DNA of 22,675 nucleotides, from positions 1 to 22,675 of the forward strand of contig JAISDN010000002.1 of NCBI GenBank assembly GCA_031264785.1. The letters are read 5' to 3'. A program made the translations under genes and the position numbers. Source of the DNA: Candidatus Nomurabacteria bacterium. GTDB lineage: Bacteria > Patescibacteriota > Saccharimonadia > Saccharimonadales > Saccharimonadaceae. A model generated the notes under the pieces. It searched no databases. It worked only from the letters and a program-made list of their open reading frames with translations, and was not told the DNA's origin. Positions 14,584 through 22,301 of this stretch are shown in pieces (within the stretch, counting starts at the first letter, position 1; every line of letters starts with the position of its first letter).

Positions 14584-14592
14584 ATTCTAGCA
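14584..14592 (-). promoter_or_regulatory. Extended -10 promoter for the polymer operon
   Basis: The minus strand reads TGCTAGAAT, with 8 bases (AATCATAT) to the ATG at 14575. There is no ribosome binding site or clear -35, which predicts a leaderless transcript. Confidence 0.6.
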
Positions 14593-14643
14593 TAGAATGA
14601 AAACTATATTCAACAGCCAGTCATTACATTGTCGTTAACATTA

Positions 14644-14652
14644 TGTTACAGT
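14644..14652 (+). promoter_or_regulatory. Extended -10 promoter of the SLH-protein gene
   Basis: TGTTACAGT precedes a short leader containing AAAGGA (14661-14666), 6 bases before the ATG at 14673. No convincing -35. It is divergent from the polymer-operon promoter about 50 bases away. Confidence 0.45.
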
Positions 14653-14672
14653 ATCAGCAGAAAGGAAATATT

Positions 14673-15674
14673 ATGAAGTTATTTAAATCTAAATCAATAA
14701 AATTTTTAACATATGGACTGATTGGCGGATTTGGCATTGCTGCCATTAACGCTATACCAGCACAGGCAGCTCCGGACTCTCATTGCTTGGAGCTGCGTCC
14801 ACACAGCGTTATTGACACGACACCGGTAGGTAGTAATAACTATAAAATACAGGTGGATTATGACTATACTGCATGCGGTGTTGGTAGCACAAAATCCCAT
14901 TCAATTATGCTTCGGAATAATTTCGGTGGCTATTCTCTTCATAGATCTGAGGAAAATTCATTGTTATCGTTTCAGGTGCAAGATATTTTTGAACGTCAAA
15001 ACGACAAGATGCTGTTCCCGGGTAAATATATGGCATCTATAAGTTTAATCAATTATAGCTACCAGGAATATACTAGTGCCTCTGCTGGACCAATTACTAT
15101 TGAATTACCTACGGTTAATGGTACTACACCGAGTTTTGAAGATATTAATGACAACGAGCATAAAGCCAACATCGAATGGCTCTACCGATATGGAATAACT
15201 AGTGGCACTACCGCAAGAACCTACAGCCCCAAAAAAGATATAACTCGGGCTCAAATGGCTACCTTTTTGGCAAAATTATCTGGTGGGTATATTGGTGACA
15301 TTGTAAGATTTGAGTTTGGCAATGATGTAGACCAGCAGAATCCACACATGATAAATATCGCATGGCTGGGATCTACGGGCATAACTAAAGGATGCGGCCT
15401 TTATAGATACTGCCCCGACAGGAAAGTCACTCGGGCAGAAATGGCAACATTTTTGTATCACTTCGTAGGTAGCCCTTATTACACACCTACACAGAGCGAG
15501 TTAGACCGGTATGACGATGTTCCACCCAGTAATTCTCACCGTAAAAGTATTGCTTGGCTTGCAAAAAATGACATAACCAGTACCTACGTGACATACAATC
15601 CCAAAGGTGCAGTAACCCGAGAGCAAATGGCGACATTCTTAAGAAAGTTGTACGACAAATCCTTAGAAATTTAA
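14673..15674 (+). CDS. Secreted protein with three S-layer homology (SLH) domains
   Basis: A 333-aa exported protein. The signal peptide spans residues 1-32 (cleavage after IPAQA). An unassigned N-terminal domain (about 33-150, Cys38 and Cys68) is followed by SLH domains at about 155-204, 215-266 and 280-327. Each has the key Thr-Arg pair: ITRAQM (191-192), VTRAEM (253-254) and VTREQM (315-316). The second has the Cys pair GC-G...YCP common in actinobacterial SLH domains. SLH trimers classically bind pyruvylated secondary wall polymers, and a pyruvyltransferase-domain gene lies convergently only 17 bases away, inside a polymer locus, so this is a likely ligand of the locus product. ATG 14673 is chosen for its AAAGGA site; an in-frame ATG at 14643 overlaps the promoter and is rejected. 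The N-terminal domain's function is unknown. Confidence 0.88.
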   Translation: MKLFKSKSIKFLTYGLIGGFGIAAINAIPAQAAPDSHCLELRPHSVIDTTPVGSNNYKIQVDYDYTACGVGSTKSHSIMLRNNFGGYSLHRSEENSLLSFQVQDIFERQNDKMLFPGKYMASISLINYSYQEYTSASAGPITIELPTVNGTTPSFEDINDNEHKANIEWLYRYGITSGTTARTYSPKKDITRAQMATFLAKLSGGYIGDIVRFEFGNDVDQQNPHMINIAWLGSTGITKGCGLYRYCPDRKVTRAEMATFLYHFVGSPYYTPTQSELDRYDDVPPSNSHRKSIAWLAKNDITSTYVTYNPKGAVTREQMATFLRKLYDKSLEI

Positions 15675-15691
15675 TATTATAGGATACCAAG

Positions 15692-17860
15692 TCACAAACT
15701 AGGAAAACTCTTGATTAAATCTTTTTGAATCTGCTTTAAGTTTTTAATTGGAACATATCGTTTTATCATCCGTTCTATAGCTTTTTCATCGCCGATAACA
15801 CTGGCTGGTATTTTCTTGGCTCGCCGACCAGTTGAAGAATAGTAATCGTGGAATTTGAAATCAGAGTCCTTTACAGAAGCCATATCGTCTAGCGTTGAAC
15901 TTAGCGGCATCCAATAGCATGGTATATTAAAGCTGTCAGCAAAAATAATACCGTGCAACGACGACGACAATATCAATTTGCAAGATGTAATATCATAAGC
16001 CACTTTGTCTGGGGTTTGTAATGGATTTATAACCAAATAGTCATGTCGCCGTTGAACTCCGTTGAGATATTTACTGTCTTTATTGGAAATATGACAAACT
16101 ATACCAACTTTGTACGCTTTTCTCGGGGCTTTGCGAAAAACCAGATTGACTAATAACCCAGGGTCGCCTAAAGCAGCCTTTTTTACATGAGCCAATTTAG
16201 CACTTAACTTCCCTCTAATGGCGTGCACGATAAACCTAGAATTTGCAGACCCCCCCCCAGTACTCGATGGAATTTTATAGCCACTACCCCAAACATGGAC
16301 CTCGGAGCCCTCACTACCGAAATTGTGCAAAATAGACCCAGCCCCGACCAGCTCGCAAGATTCGCTCGGCGCCCATTCGCATTTCCTACCAAATATCGAC
16401 GAAATAATATACCTGGTCATTTCATCGCCAAAGTTCATAAAATACATGGTATTATAGCGCCACCACCACGTAGAGATTGGCCGTTTACCATAATTTGATA
16501 ACCTTTTAAAAAAGAAGCGTGCTTTATTATTTGTCATCTTTTTTATATATTTTTGCATATCACTGTTCAGAAGTGAATTGTAATATCCAAGACAAGACTC
16601 TGAATTATTTTTGATATATAAATTATCATGCACCGGCCGACAAAAACGATTCCATCGCCTTTGCGACAAACCAGACAAGAACCTCTGGTCCTGGCTTATT
16701 ATCCTGTCTGCCGATAGACAAAGTACTTTATACTTAAAACTACCGACAATTATTTTATCTCCACTTGATTTTTCTGAGGTGGCCTTTCTCTCCGCTAAAA
16801 ACACTTTTATCGCCCTGTTATGTTGTTTTTGAACAAAATTGAAAAATTTCTCCGAATCGGCACCATCGTTAAAAATTAACCAGACATATTTCCGACAAAC
16901 TAGCTTTCTGAATAGATTCAGCATAATAAAAGCCACCCATTTGAGCGCCAAGTAAACGTCCAATAAAATGATAATTAAATCTATACATGCAATGATCCTT
17001 AGCAACCTAAAAAATCTGACGATTCTTTTATCTAACATAAACATAAACTTTCTAGAAAAATATTCGGCCAAAATATTGGTTTGCCGGTCATCGCTCCACG
17101 GTTTGGTTTTTATAAAATGATAAAAAATTATTTTGCCCTTCAATTTAGCATGATCAAAAAACCACCTCTTGCCTTCAACCACCGGCTTGCGCTCAAAAAA
17201 ATTGTAAGCCACCGGCAGATATTTCGGCTCAATGCGATATACGGCCTGGAACAACGATAACAGTGAGTCGTCACCCTTGCGCGGCGCCTTAATCTTAATA
17301 CTTTCTTTATAAAGTTTGCTGACTTTTTTAAGAAAACCAAACTTTGTTAGGTAATCATTATTAAAAATCACCACACCGCTATGTATACGTTTATGATAAA
17401 TAAATTTTTTAGCCCGCGGCCATCTTTTTAAAATTTTTTGAATATCATTTGGCCGTTCGAAAGTCAAAATGTCATATATTGAGGCCTTCGCAACTCCGGC
17501 ATAAGTATCGATTGAGCCAACTCCGCCGTCAATTTTTAACTTTTTATTGCAATAAATGTCTCCGTCGATATACAGCGAATGCGAAAAACCGAGTTTCGAA
17601 AGAATCTCTGGGCCGGCAAAAATATAATAACACTCAATTGGATAATCCCACGCTTTGTGAAAGTGTTCTTTTAAGTCTACCTCGATTGGTTCAATGTTGT
17701 TTTTTTGCATCAAGTCAATTGATTTGACGCTGAATTTTTTTCCAATAATATAAAGTGGCGTTTTATTATGCTGCCGCACACTCTTAAGCGCAGCGACCGA
17801 CTTTTCAACATATCCATCGTTACAAGTAGTAAAAGCGCATAGACTAGCCATTTTGCTCAT
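15692..17860 (-). CDS. GT8-like glycosyltransferase fused to polysaccharide pyruvyltransferase
   Basis: A 722-aa multidomain protein. Residues about 4-270 form a GT8-like domain (LCAFTTCNDGYV; DGD metal motif at 99-101; HSGVVIFN). A hydrophobic stretch (about 287-318) suggests membrane association. Residues about 324-415 resemble only the N-terminal half of TagF-like enzymes (VWLIFNDG; VGSFKYKVLCLSADRIIS). Residues about 470-705 form a pyruvyltransferase domain (PF04230/CsaB-like): FMNFGDE, VGAGSIL, VWGSG, LGDPGLL, LSSSLHGIIFADSFNIPCYW. The last should add pyruvate from phosphoenolpyruvate to a sugar of the polymer. Gly535-537 are encoded by a G9 tract lying inside this domain. It overlaps the upstream ABC ATPase gene by ATGA, making it part of the export operon. 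Confidence 0.88.
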   Translation of the reverse strand: MSKMASLCAFTTCNDGYVEKSVAALKSVRQHNKTPLYIIGKKFSVKSIDLMQKNNIEPIEVDLKEHFHKAWDYPIECYYIFAGPEILSKLGFSHSLYIDGDIYCNKKLKIDGGVGSIDTYAGVAKASIYDILTFERPNDIQKILKRWPRAKKFIYHKRIHSGVVIFNNDYLTKFGFLKKVSKLYKESIKIKAPRKGDDSLLSLFQAVYRIEPKYLPVAYNFFERKPVVEGKRWFFDHAKLKGKIIFYHFIKTKPWSDDRQTNILAEYFSRKFMFMLDKRIVRFFRLLRIIACIDLIIILLDVYLALKWVAFIMLNLFRKLVCRKYVWLIFNDGADSEKFFNFVQKQHNRAIKVFLAERKATSEKSSGDKIIVGSFKYKVLCLSADRIISQDQRFLSGLSQRRWNRFCRPVHDNLYIKNNSESCLGYYNSLLNSDMQKYIKKMTNNKARFFFKRLSNYGKRPISTWWWRYNTMYFMNFGDEMTRYIISSIFGRKCEWAPSESCELVGAGSILHNFGSEGSEVHVWGSGYKIPSSTGGGSANSRFIVHAIRGKLSAKLAHVKKAALGDPGLLVNLVFRKAPRKAYKVGIVCHISNKDSKYLNGVQRRHDYLVINPLQTPDKVAYDITSCKLILSSSLHGIIFADSFNIPCYWMPLSSTLDDMASVKDSDFKFHDYYSSTGRRAKKIPASVIGDEKAIERMIKRYVPIKNLKQIQKDLIKSFPSL
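16250..16258 (-). repeat. G9 homopolymer inside the pyruvyltransferase domain
   Basis: Nine C on the plus strand, nine G on the coding strand, encoding Gly535-Gly537 between VWGSGYKIPSST and SANSRF. The current length is in frame (ON). Loss or gain of one or two bases would frameshift and remove most of the pyruvyltransferase domain. Confidence 0.9.
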
Positions 17861-19002
17861 TTCACTTTAAATTCCACAGGAAAATAATTACTACTCCCAA
17901 ATTGATTGTCAAACTCTACCGCATTGGGCAGACTGTCTATAATATCCTTCGTTTTAGCGTCCCGCAAGTTGACCGCTATAGAATATGTTCCATTTCCAAA
18001 GATATTATCGAAGGCGATTTCAGCGGTTTCCTTAGATCCCGCCTCGACGGAAAATGGCTTATCTCCGCCAGATTGAAAACCGCCAACCAGCCGACCCGAA
18101 CGGCTACAGCTAACACCAAAAATTATGTCGTCGACAGTTTTTGAGGTGTTGTTTTTTAGATCAATATTTAAGCTAATATGTTTCTTTGTAACATTAATTT
18201 TGACCAATTTTATCTGCACATCTTTTTTGGCATTTTCAGGCACAACCTTTTTTTCTTCCTTTTTGAACAAGCCGTTATACCTATCAGCAGCCTCGGCCGG
18301 ATCGCCGTCAAACGCCACCTTGCCATTTTCCAACAAAACCGCCCGATCGCAATACTCCTTAACTGCGCCCATACCATGTGTTACAAAAATAATGGTCTTT
18401 TTATTGGCTTTTAGGTTATTAAAGTAGGCATAACATTTCTTTTTAAAAGCCGCATCACCGACTGCCAAAACTTCGTCTAGCAACAGAATATCGGCGTTAG
18501 CTTTAATCGCCACTGAGAATGCCAACCGCACTTTCATGCCGCTGGAGTAATTTTTCAACTTTTGATCCATGAAATCTTCTAACTCAGCAAAATCTACAAT
18601 CGAATTATACATTTTATCGACTTCGTCTCGACTAAAACCAAACATCGCGCCATTTAAATAAACGTTGTCGCGACCAGACAGGTTTGGATTGAAACCAACG
18701 CCTAGCTCAATAAACGGCACCAGCTTTCCGCTAACCTCAATCGAACCTCTGGTCGGCTGATAAATCTCGGCAATAATTTTCAGCAACGTCGATTTACCGG
18801 CCCCATTTCGACCCAAAATCCCAATAAACTCGCCTTTTTTAATATCAAGGTCAATTCCCTTCAGGGCCTCGTAATTATCATAACCTTTGTCATGTTTTTT
18901 GAAAATATTCAGCACCTTCATCTTAATGGAGTCCTCACGTTCGTGTGGCAGGCGAAAAGACTTGCGGACATTTTTGATACTAACTGCGATATCACTATTC
19001 AT
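17857..19002 (-). CDS. Polysaccharide ABC exporter ATP-binding subunit with C-terminal carbohydrate-binding domain (Wzt/TagH-like)
   Basis: A 381-aa cytoplasmic ATPase driving export of the finished polymer. Walker A is GRNGAGKST (64-72), the signature YSSGM (152-156), Walker B ILLLDE (172-177) and the switch His lies in FVTHGM. The LVPFIELGVGFNPNLSGRDN block is typical of the Wzt/TagH subfamily. Residues about 250-381 are a beta-sandwich-like extension like the Wzt C-terminal domain, which in O-antigen systems recognises the non-reducing-end modification of the chain before export. This fits a capped polymer, since a pyruvyltransferase is encoded directly downstream. The start follows GGAGG (8 bases) and abuts the permease stop codon. 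Confidence 0.93.
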   Translation of the reverse strand: MNSDIAVSIKNVRKSFRLPHEREDSIKMKVLNIFKKHDKGYDNYEALKGIDLDIKKGEFIGILGRNGAGKSTLLKIIAEIYQPTRGSIEVSGKLVPFIELGVGFNPNLSGRDNVYLNGAMFGFSRDEVDKMYNSIVDFAELEDFMDQKLKNYSSGMKVRLAFSVAIKANADILLLDEVLAVGDAAFKKKCYAYFNNLKANKKTIIFVTHGMGAVKEYCDRAVLLENGKVAFDGDPAEAADRYNGLFKKEEKKVVPENAKKDVQIKLVKINVTKKHISLNIDLKNNTSKTVDDIIFGVSCSRSGRLVGGFQSGGDKPFSVEAGSKETAEIAFDNIFGNGTYSIAVNLRDAKTKDIIDSLPNAVEFDNQFGSSNYFPVEFKVK

Positions 19003-19830
19003 TTAAACGTCCTCCGCAAAATTCGGCGATCGTTTTTTAAAGAAAAAGACACCCGCTACAAAAAATAAAACTGTAATGACAAGCGGTAGAGCCATTAGCC
19101 ACCAATTTTCACCTGCTATCGACGACAACGACGGAATGACTGGATTGACCGCAAAATGACGGATTTCCTGAATAGCCATCGACACCGGATTCATTAACAA
19201 AATTTGGGCTAATAGTGTGCCGATGCCGTTAATTCTTAACACTAAGCTCATTGGGAAAATAATCGCTGAGCCATAGAAAAGCCCTTGCATAAAGATATCC
19301 CATATGTGCTCAATGTCGCGAAATTTAACATAAATCGCCGACAGAAAAAACGCCACCCCTAATCCAAAAACAAATACTAGCAGAATTACCGGGATTACCA
19401 AAAGGAGGTTCGGCGTAAACGGCAACTGATTAATAACAGCAAAAACCGCTACTACAACTATATTTATTGCTAAAGTGATCAAGGCCGATACTGAACTAGA
19501 AATTACGATTATATAGCGAGGAAATTTCAACTTACGAAGTAATCCGCCGTGACTAACTATCGATTTTAAATTGCCCTTCGCAATATCGCCAAAAAACTGC
19601 CACAGCACCAGACCAAGCAACAACGCAACCGGCCAGTGATCAATGTCGGCACCGACTCGCATAACTTTAACAAACGCAATATACATTACAGCAAACAAAA
19701 ACAGCGGACGCAAAGCCGACCATAAATAGCCCAATGCCGAATCCTGATACTTAACTTTAAAATCTGTCCGCACCAACTCGCGCAGCAAAATCAGCGAATA
19801 GCGATATTTTTCCTTTAATTTCGCAAACAT
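19003..19830 (-). CDS. Polysaccharide ABC exporter permease (Wzm/TagG-like, ABC-2 family)
   Basis: A 275-aa polytopic membrane protein with about six transmembrane segments. The N-terminal amphipathic region LVRTDFKVKYQDSALGYLWSALRPL (split here by its KVKYQ-x-S-x-LGYLW core) is diagnostic of Wzm/TagG permeases; a second cytoplasmic motif is LKFPRYIIVIS, and FFLSAIYVKFRDIEHIW is also conserved. It forms the channel for the polymer together with the ATPase encoded immediately downstream. It is the first gene of the export operon, with an extended -10 (TGCTAAAAT) 8 bases before the ATG and only a weak AGGGA. The promoter is nearly back-to-back with that of the divergent GT2 gene. Confidence 0.93.
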   Translation of the reverse strand: MFAKLKEKYRYSLILLRELVRTDFKVKYQDSALGYLWSALRPLFLFAVMYIAFVKVMRVGADIDHWPVALLLGLVLWQFFGDIAKGNLKSIVSHGGLLRKLKFPRYIIVISSSVSALITLAINIVVVAVFAVINQLPFTPNLLLVIPVILLVFVFGLGVAFFLSAIYVKFRDIEHIWDIFMQGLFYGSAIIFPMSLVLRINGIGTLLAQILLMNPVSMAIQEIRHFAVNPVIPSLSSIAGENWWLMALPLVITVLFFVAGVFFFKKRSPNFAEDV

Positions 19831-19838
19831 ACATCCCT

Positions 19839-19847
19839 ATTTTAGCA
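19839..19847 (-). promoter_or_regulatory. Extended -10 promoter of the export operon
   Basis: The minus strand reads TGCTAAAAT, with 8 bases to the permease ATG at 19830. The nearest -10 of the divergent GT2 gene begins only 6 bases away, so the two polymerase footprints overlap. Confidence 0.6.
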
Positions 19848-19853
19848 TATTTT

Positions 19854-19862
19854 TGATACAAT
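19854..19862 (+). promoter_or_regulatory. Extended -10 promoter of the GT2 gene
   Basis: TGATACAAT is followed by 7 bases (TGTAGAT) and the ATG at 19870. No ribosome binding site and no -35, predicting a leaderless mRNA. Confidence 0.6.
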
Positions 19863-19869
19863 TGTAGAT

Positions 19870-20844
19870 ATGAAAAAGCCTGAATTGTCGATTGTGATTC
19901 CGATTTGGAACGCCGAAGCGAGCGTTGGTCGGATTATCGGTCGGATTTTGCAGCAGCAAAACTTTATAAAGTTTGAGCTGATTTTGGTGAACGACGGCTC
20001 AACCGACGGCACTGGTCAGATCTTGCAAGATTTTGCGGCAAGCGACCAGCGCGTTAAACTTATCACTCAAAAAAACGCTGGGCAATCGGCTGCCCGGAAC
20101 GTCGGAATTGAAAAAGCCACCGGCCAATATTTGATGTTTTTTGACGCCGATGACGATATTGAGCCGGAAATGCTGGAAGTAATGGTTAAAAATATTTCCA
20201 AGAGCGATTCCGATTTGGTGGCCTGCGGTTGGCGGACGGATTTGCTGCACAAAGGAAAAGTTATTCGCGATTACAATGTTTTCAGCCCCAAGCCATTCAC
20301 GATGTCTGGCAATCCCAATATTCGCCGCCAAGTTGTAAAATCGGTTTTGGAAAACGGACTGTTTTATAATTTGTGGAACAAGATTTACCGACTAGACATC
20401 GTTAAAAAATACCGCCTGAAGCTGACGCGGGATTTGCGTTTTGGTGAGGACCTGACTTTTAATTTAGAGTTTTTAAAACGAGCTGAAAAAGTTGCCGCGA
20501 TTTCGGAGGCTTTGTATCGTTACAGCTATGGCTCGGATTCTAGTGAGGTGAGAAAATCGTCGCTGGATTATCAGAATCGTCTGCGCAATTTCCAGTCGCT
20601 GGAGAACTTCGCCGACAGTTCGGACCCCGAACAGCAAAAGCTCCTCCAAAAAATTAAACGCCGCTGGTTCTTGTCCTTCGCCCGCGCCATTACCGAATCA
20701 AATTTACCAAATCAACAAAAAATCACCCGCTTAAAACAGGCCGGCCAACACGAAAATCTACCCCTGTCAAAATCGCCCAAAACCCTTCTAAACTTTATAA
20801 AGTTTGTCGTCGCCATCCGCAACCTAAAAATTCTACTCAAATAA
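19870..20844 (+). CDS. Family 2 glycosyltransferase
   Basis: A 324-aa GT-A enzyme. It has LSIVIPIWNAE (residues 6-16), LVNDGSTDGT, KNAGQSAARNVGIEKA, the metal-binding DADDD (92-96) and FGEDLTF, where Glu-Asp lie in the acceptor-site position. It should transfer one sugar from a nucleotide-activated donor to a surface-glycan precursor; donor and acceptor are not readable. It is transcribed alone and divergently from the export operon, which suggests involvement in the same polymer. The coding sequence contains the same 16-bp palindrome near both ends, encoding NFIKF both times. It converges on jag with 23 bases between the stops and no terminator. Confidence 0.9.
   Translation: MKKPELSIVIPIWNAEASVGRIIGRILQQQNFIKFELILVNDGSTDGTGQILQDFAASDQRVKLITQKNAGQSAARNVGIEKATGQYLMFFDADDDIEPEMLEVMVKNISKSDSDLVACGWRTDLLHKGKVIRDYNVFSPKPFTMSGNPNIRRQVVKSVLENGLFYNLWNKIYRLDIVKKYRLKLTRDLRFGEDLTFNLEFLKRAEKVAAISEALYRYSYGSDSSEVRKSSLDYQNRLRNFQSLENFADSSDPEQQKLLQKIKRRWFLSFARAITESNLPNQQKITRLKQAGQHENLPLSKSPKTLLNFIKFVVAIRNLKILLK
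19959..19974. repeat. 16-bp perfect palindrome, copy 1
   Basis: AAACTTTATAAAGTTT is its own reverse complement. An identical copy lies 831 bases downstream in the same gene. A related CTTTATAAAG core occurs at 17305-17314. Confidence 0.7.
20790..20805. repeat. 16-bp perfect palindrome, copy 2
   Basis: Identical to the sequence at 19959-19974, near the 3' end of the GT2 gene, and again read as NFIKF in frame. Confidence 0.7.
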
Positions 20845-20867
20845 AAAATTAGAACTCTGCGCGCAAA

Positions 20868-21338
20868 TTATTCTTCCGCCGCAATCTTCGACAACACCAC
20901 GTGCCGGTCGCGGCCTTCGCCCTCAGATTCGGTGGCTAGCTCAGAATATTCGCCAATCACTTTATGCACCACGCGCCGCTCAGCCGGATTCATCGGCCGC
21001 AAATGCAGCGCTTCGCCACTTTCCAAAACTTGCTTAGCCCAAGTCTCAGCTTGATCGGCAATTTTCTCGTTATGATGACGCTTATAATCCGCCACATCAA
21101 CATTAACTCGCGTCATTTCGGCCTCTTTTTGATGCAAAGTTGTGGCAATCAAAAACTGAATACTACGCAACGTATCGCCGCGCTGGCCAATCAAAAAACC
21201 ATTCAAATAACTCGACGGCACAAACAGCTCAATCACATCCTCGTCGGCGCTAGCCCCGACATCGGTATTCAAACCAAAAAACGACAAAATATCCTCCAGA
21301 TATTTCTTAGCAAACATTATTGATTCTTCTCTGTCCAT
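20868..21338 (-). CDS. jag: Jag/KhpB-type KH-R3H RNA-binding protein
   Basis: A 156-aa cytoplasmic single-strand nucleic-acid-binding protein. A KH domain carries the G-x-x-G loop IGQRG (50-54), followed by an R3H domain with Arg121-x3-His125 (AERRVVHKVIGEY). The N-terminal Jag-N extension of Firmicute proteins is absent, giving a short form. It lies directly after yidC with GGAGG in the 9-base gap, in the conserved rnpA-yidC-jag order. In Gram-positives the family affects mRNA stability, cell division and envelope synthesis. The start at 21338 is supported by the ribosome binding site; an internal Met7-8 start is less likely. Confidence 0.92.
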   Translation of the reverse strand: MDREESIMFAKKYLEDILSFFGLNTDVGASADEDVIELFVPSSYLNGFLIGQRGDTLRSIQFLIATTLHQKEAEMTRVNVDVADYKRHHNEKIADQAETWAKQVLESGEALHLRPMNPAERRVVHKVIGEYSELATESEGEGRDRHVVLSKIAAEE

Positions 21339-21347
21339 AATTCCTCC

Positions 21348-22286
21348 TTACTTTGCCTTAATCCGCCGCACCACCGTTGTTCCGCCAGATTTTTTGGCAC
21401 CTTTATTAACAACTTCGCGTTTTGGTTTAACCACAATTTCCGCCTCGCGAGCTTTTTTCACCCGTTTACTGGGCTGATCGGCCAAAGATTCCATTTCGTC
21501 GACATCGCGTCGCAAAATAAAATGCTGTTGCAGCACCGCCACACCGGCCTGCACCGCATAATACAGCACCACCGCGCCCGGCAGATTCACAGCAATCACA
21601 AAGGTCATAATTGGGAAAAAATACATCATATTACGCGTCATATTGGCGGTCATTTCCGACTGATCGACTTCCTTGCCGGCGGCCGCATCCTTAAAATAAT
21701 CGCGCATTTTCTTCTTTTCGCCGCCCGAATCCGGCGTGGTTTGGCGAGTCTGGAAAAACTGCAAACCGGCCGCGATCAGTGCCAAAATCAACAGCGGCCA
21801 AACAATCTGCCCGTCCGAAATCGGCCACTGCGACAGATCAATCACGCCAAACAACATCGGCGTCTGGGGATTGGCAATCAAATCCGGGATATTCATAAAA
21901 CCTTGCAAAAACGGATAAGTAAAATTCTCGAGGTAATGCGCCCAATTGCGAATCACAAAAAACACCGCCATAAAAATCGGCAACTGCACCAGCAGCACCA
22001 AAATTGAGCTCATCGGCTTGATACCCTTCTCCTTATACAGCGCCATCATCATCTGCGATTCCACCATTTTATCACCGGCAGCTTGCTTTTTAATGCGCTT
22101 CAGCTCTGGCTGAATCTTGCGCATCAGCTTGGTCTGGTGCAGTTGCTTCCGCACCATCGGCAGCAAAATAAACCGAATAACAATCGTCAAAATAATAATC
22201 GCCACCCCAAAATCACCGACAAAATTGTAAATAAAGAGCAGCAGATTGAAAACTGGCTGCACAATTAACAGATCAAAAATATTCAT
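21348..22286 (-). CDS. yidC: Membrane protein insertase YidC
   Basis: A 312-aa membrane insertase/chaperone acting alone or with SecYEG. It is the short Gram-positive-like form, without the large periplasmic domain. It has a first hydrophobic segment (11-23), a second segment with the conserved Arg38 (TIVIRFILLP) that lines the hydrophilic groove, a cytoplasmic helical hairpin (QLHQTKLMRKIQPELKRI), later segments including LPIFMAVFFVIRN and a final hydrophobic pair, then a strongly basic tail (about 270-312) suited to ribosome binding. The N-terminus is not a lipoprotein signal (no lipobox Cys). It follows rnpA by 15 bases and is probably cotranscribed; a weak TAAAAT lies 9 bases before the ATG. 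Confidence 0.95.
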   Translation of the reverse strand: MNIFDLLIVQPVFNLLLFIYNFVGDFGVAIIILTIVIRFILLPMVRKQLHQTKLMRKIQPELKRIKKQAAGDKMVESQMMMALYKEKGIKPMSSILVLLVQLPIFMAVFFVIRNWAHYLENFTYPFLQGFMNIPDLIANPQTPMLFGVIDLSQWPISDGQIVWPLLILALIAAGLQFFQTRQTTPDSGGEKKKMRDYFKDAAAGKEVDQSEMTANMTRNMMYFFPIMTFVIAVNLPGAVVLYYAVQAGVAVLQQHFILRRDVDEMESLADQPSKRVKKAREAEIVVKPKREVVNKGAKKSGGTTVVRRIKAK

Positions 22287-22301
22287 AGTTCCCTAATTTT
22301 A

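Noticed and set aside
22287..22301. Separate promoter for yidC (TAAAAT 9 bases before the ATG)
   Set aside because: It lacks the TGn extension, the spacing is longer than in the other cases and it overlaps the end of rnpA; cotranscription with rnpA explains expression.
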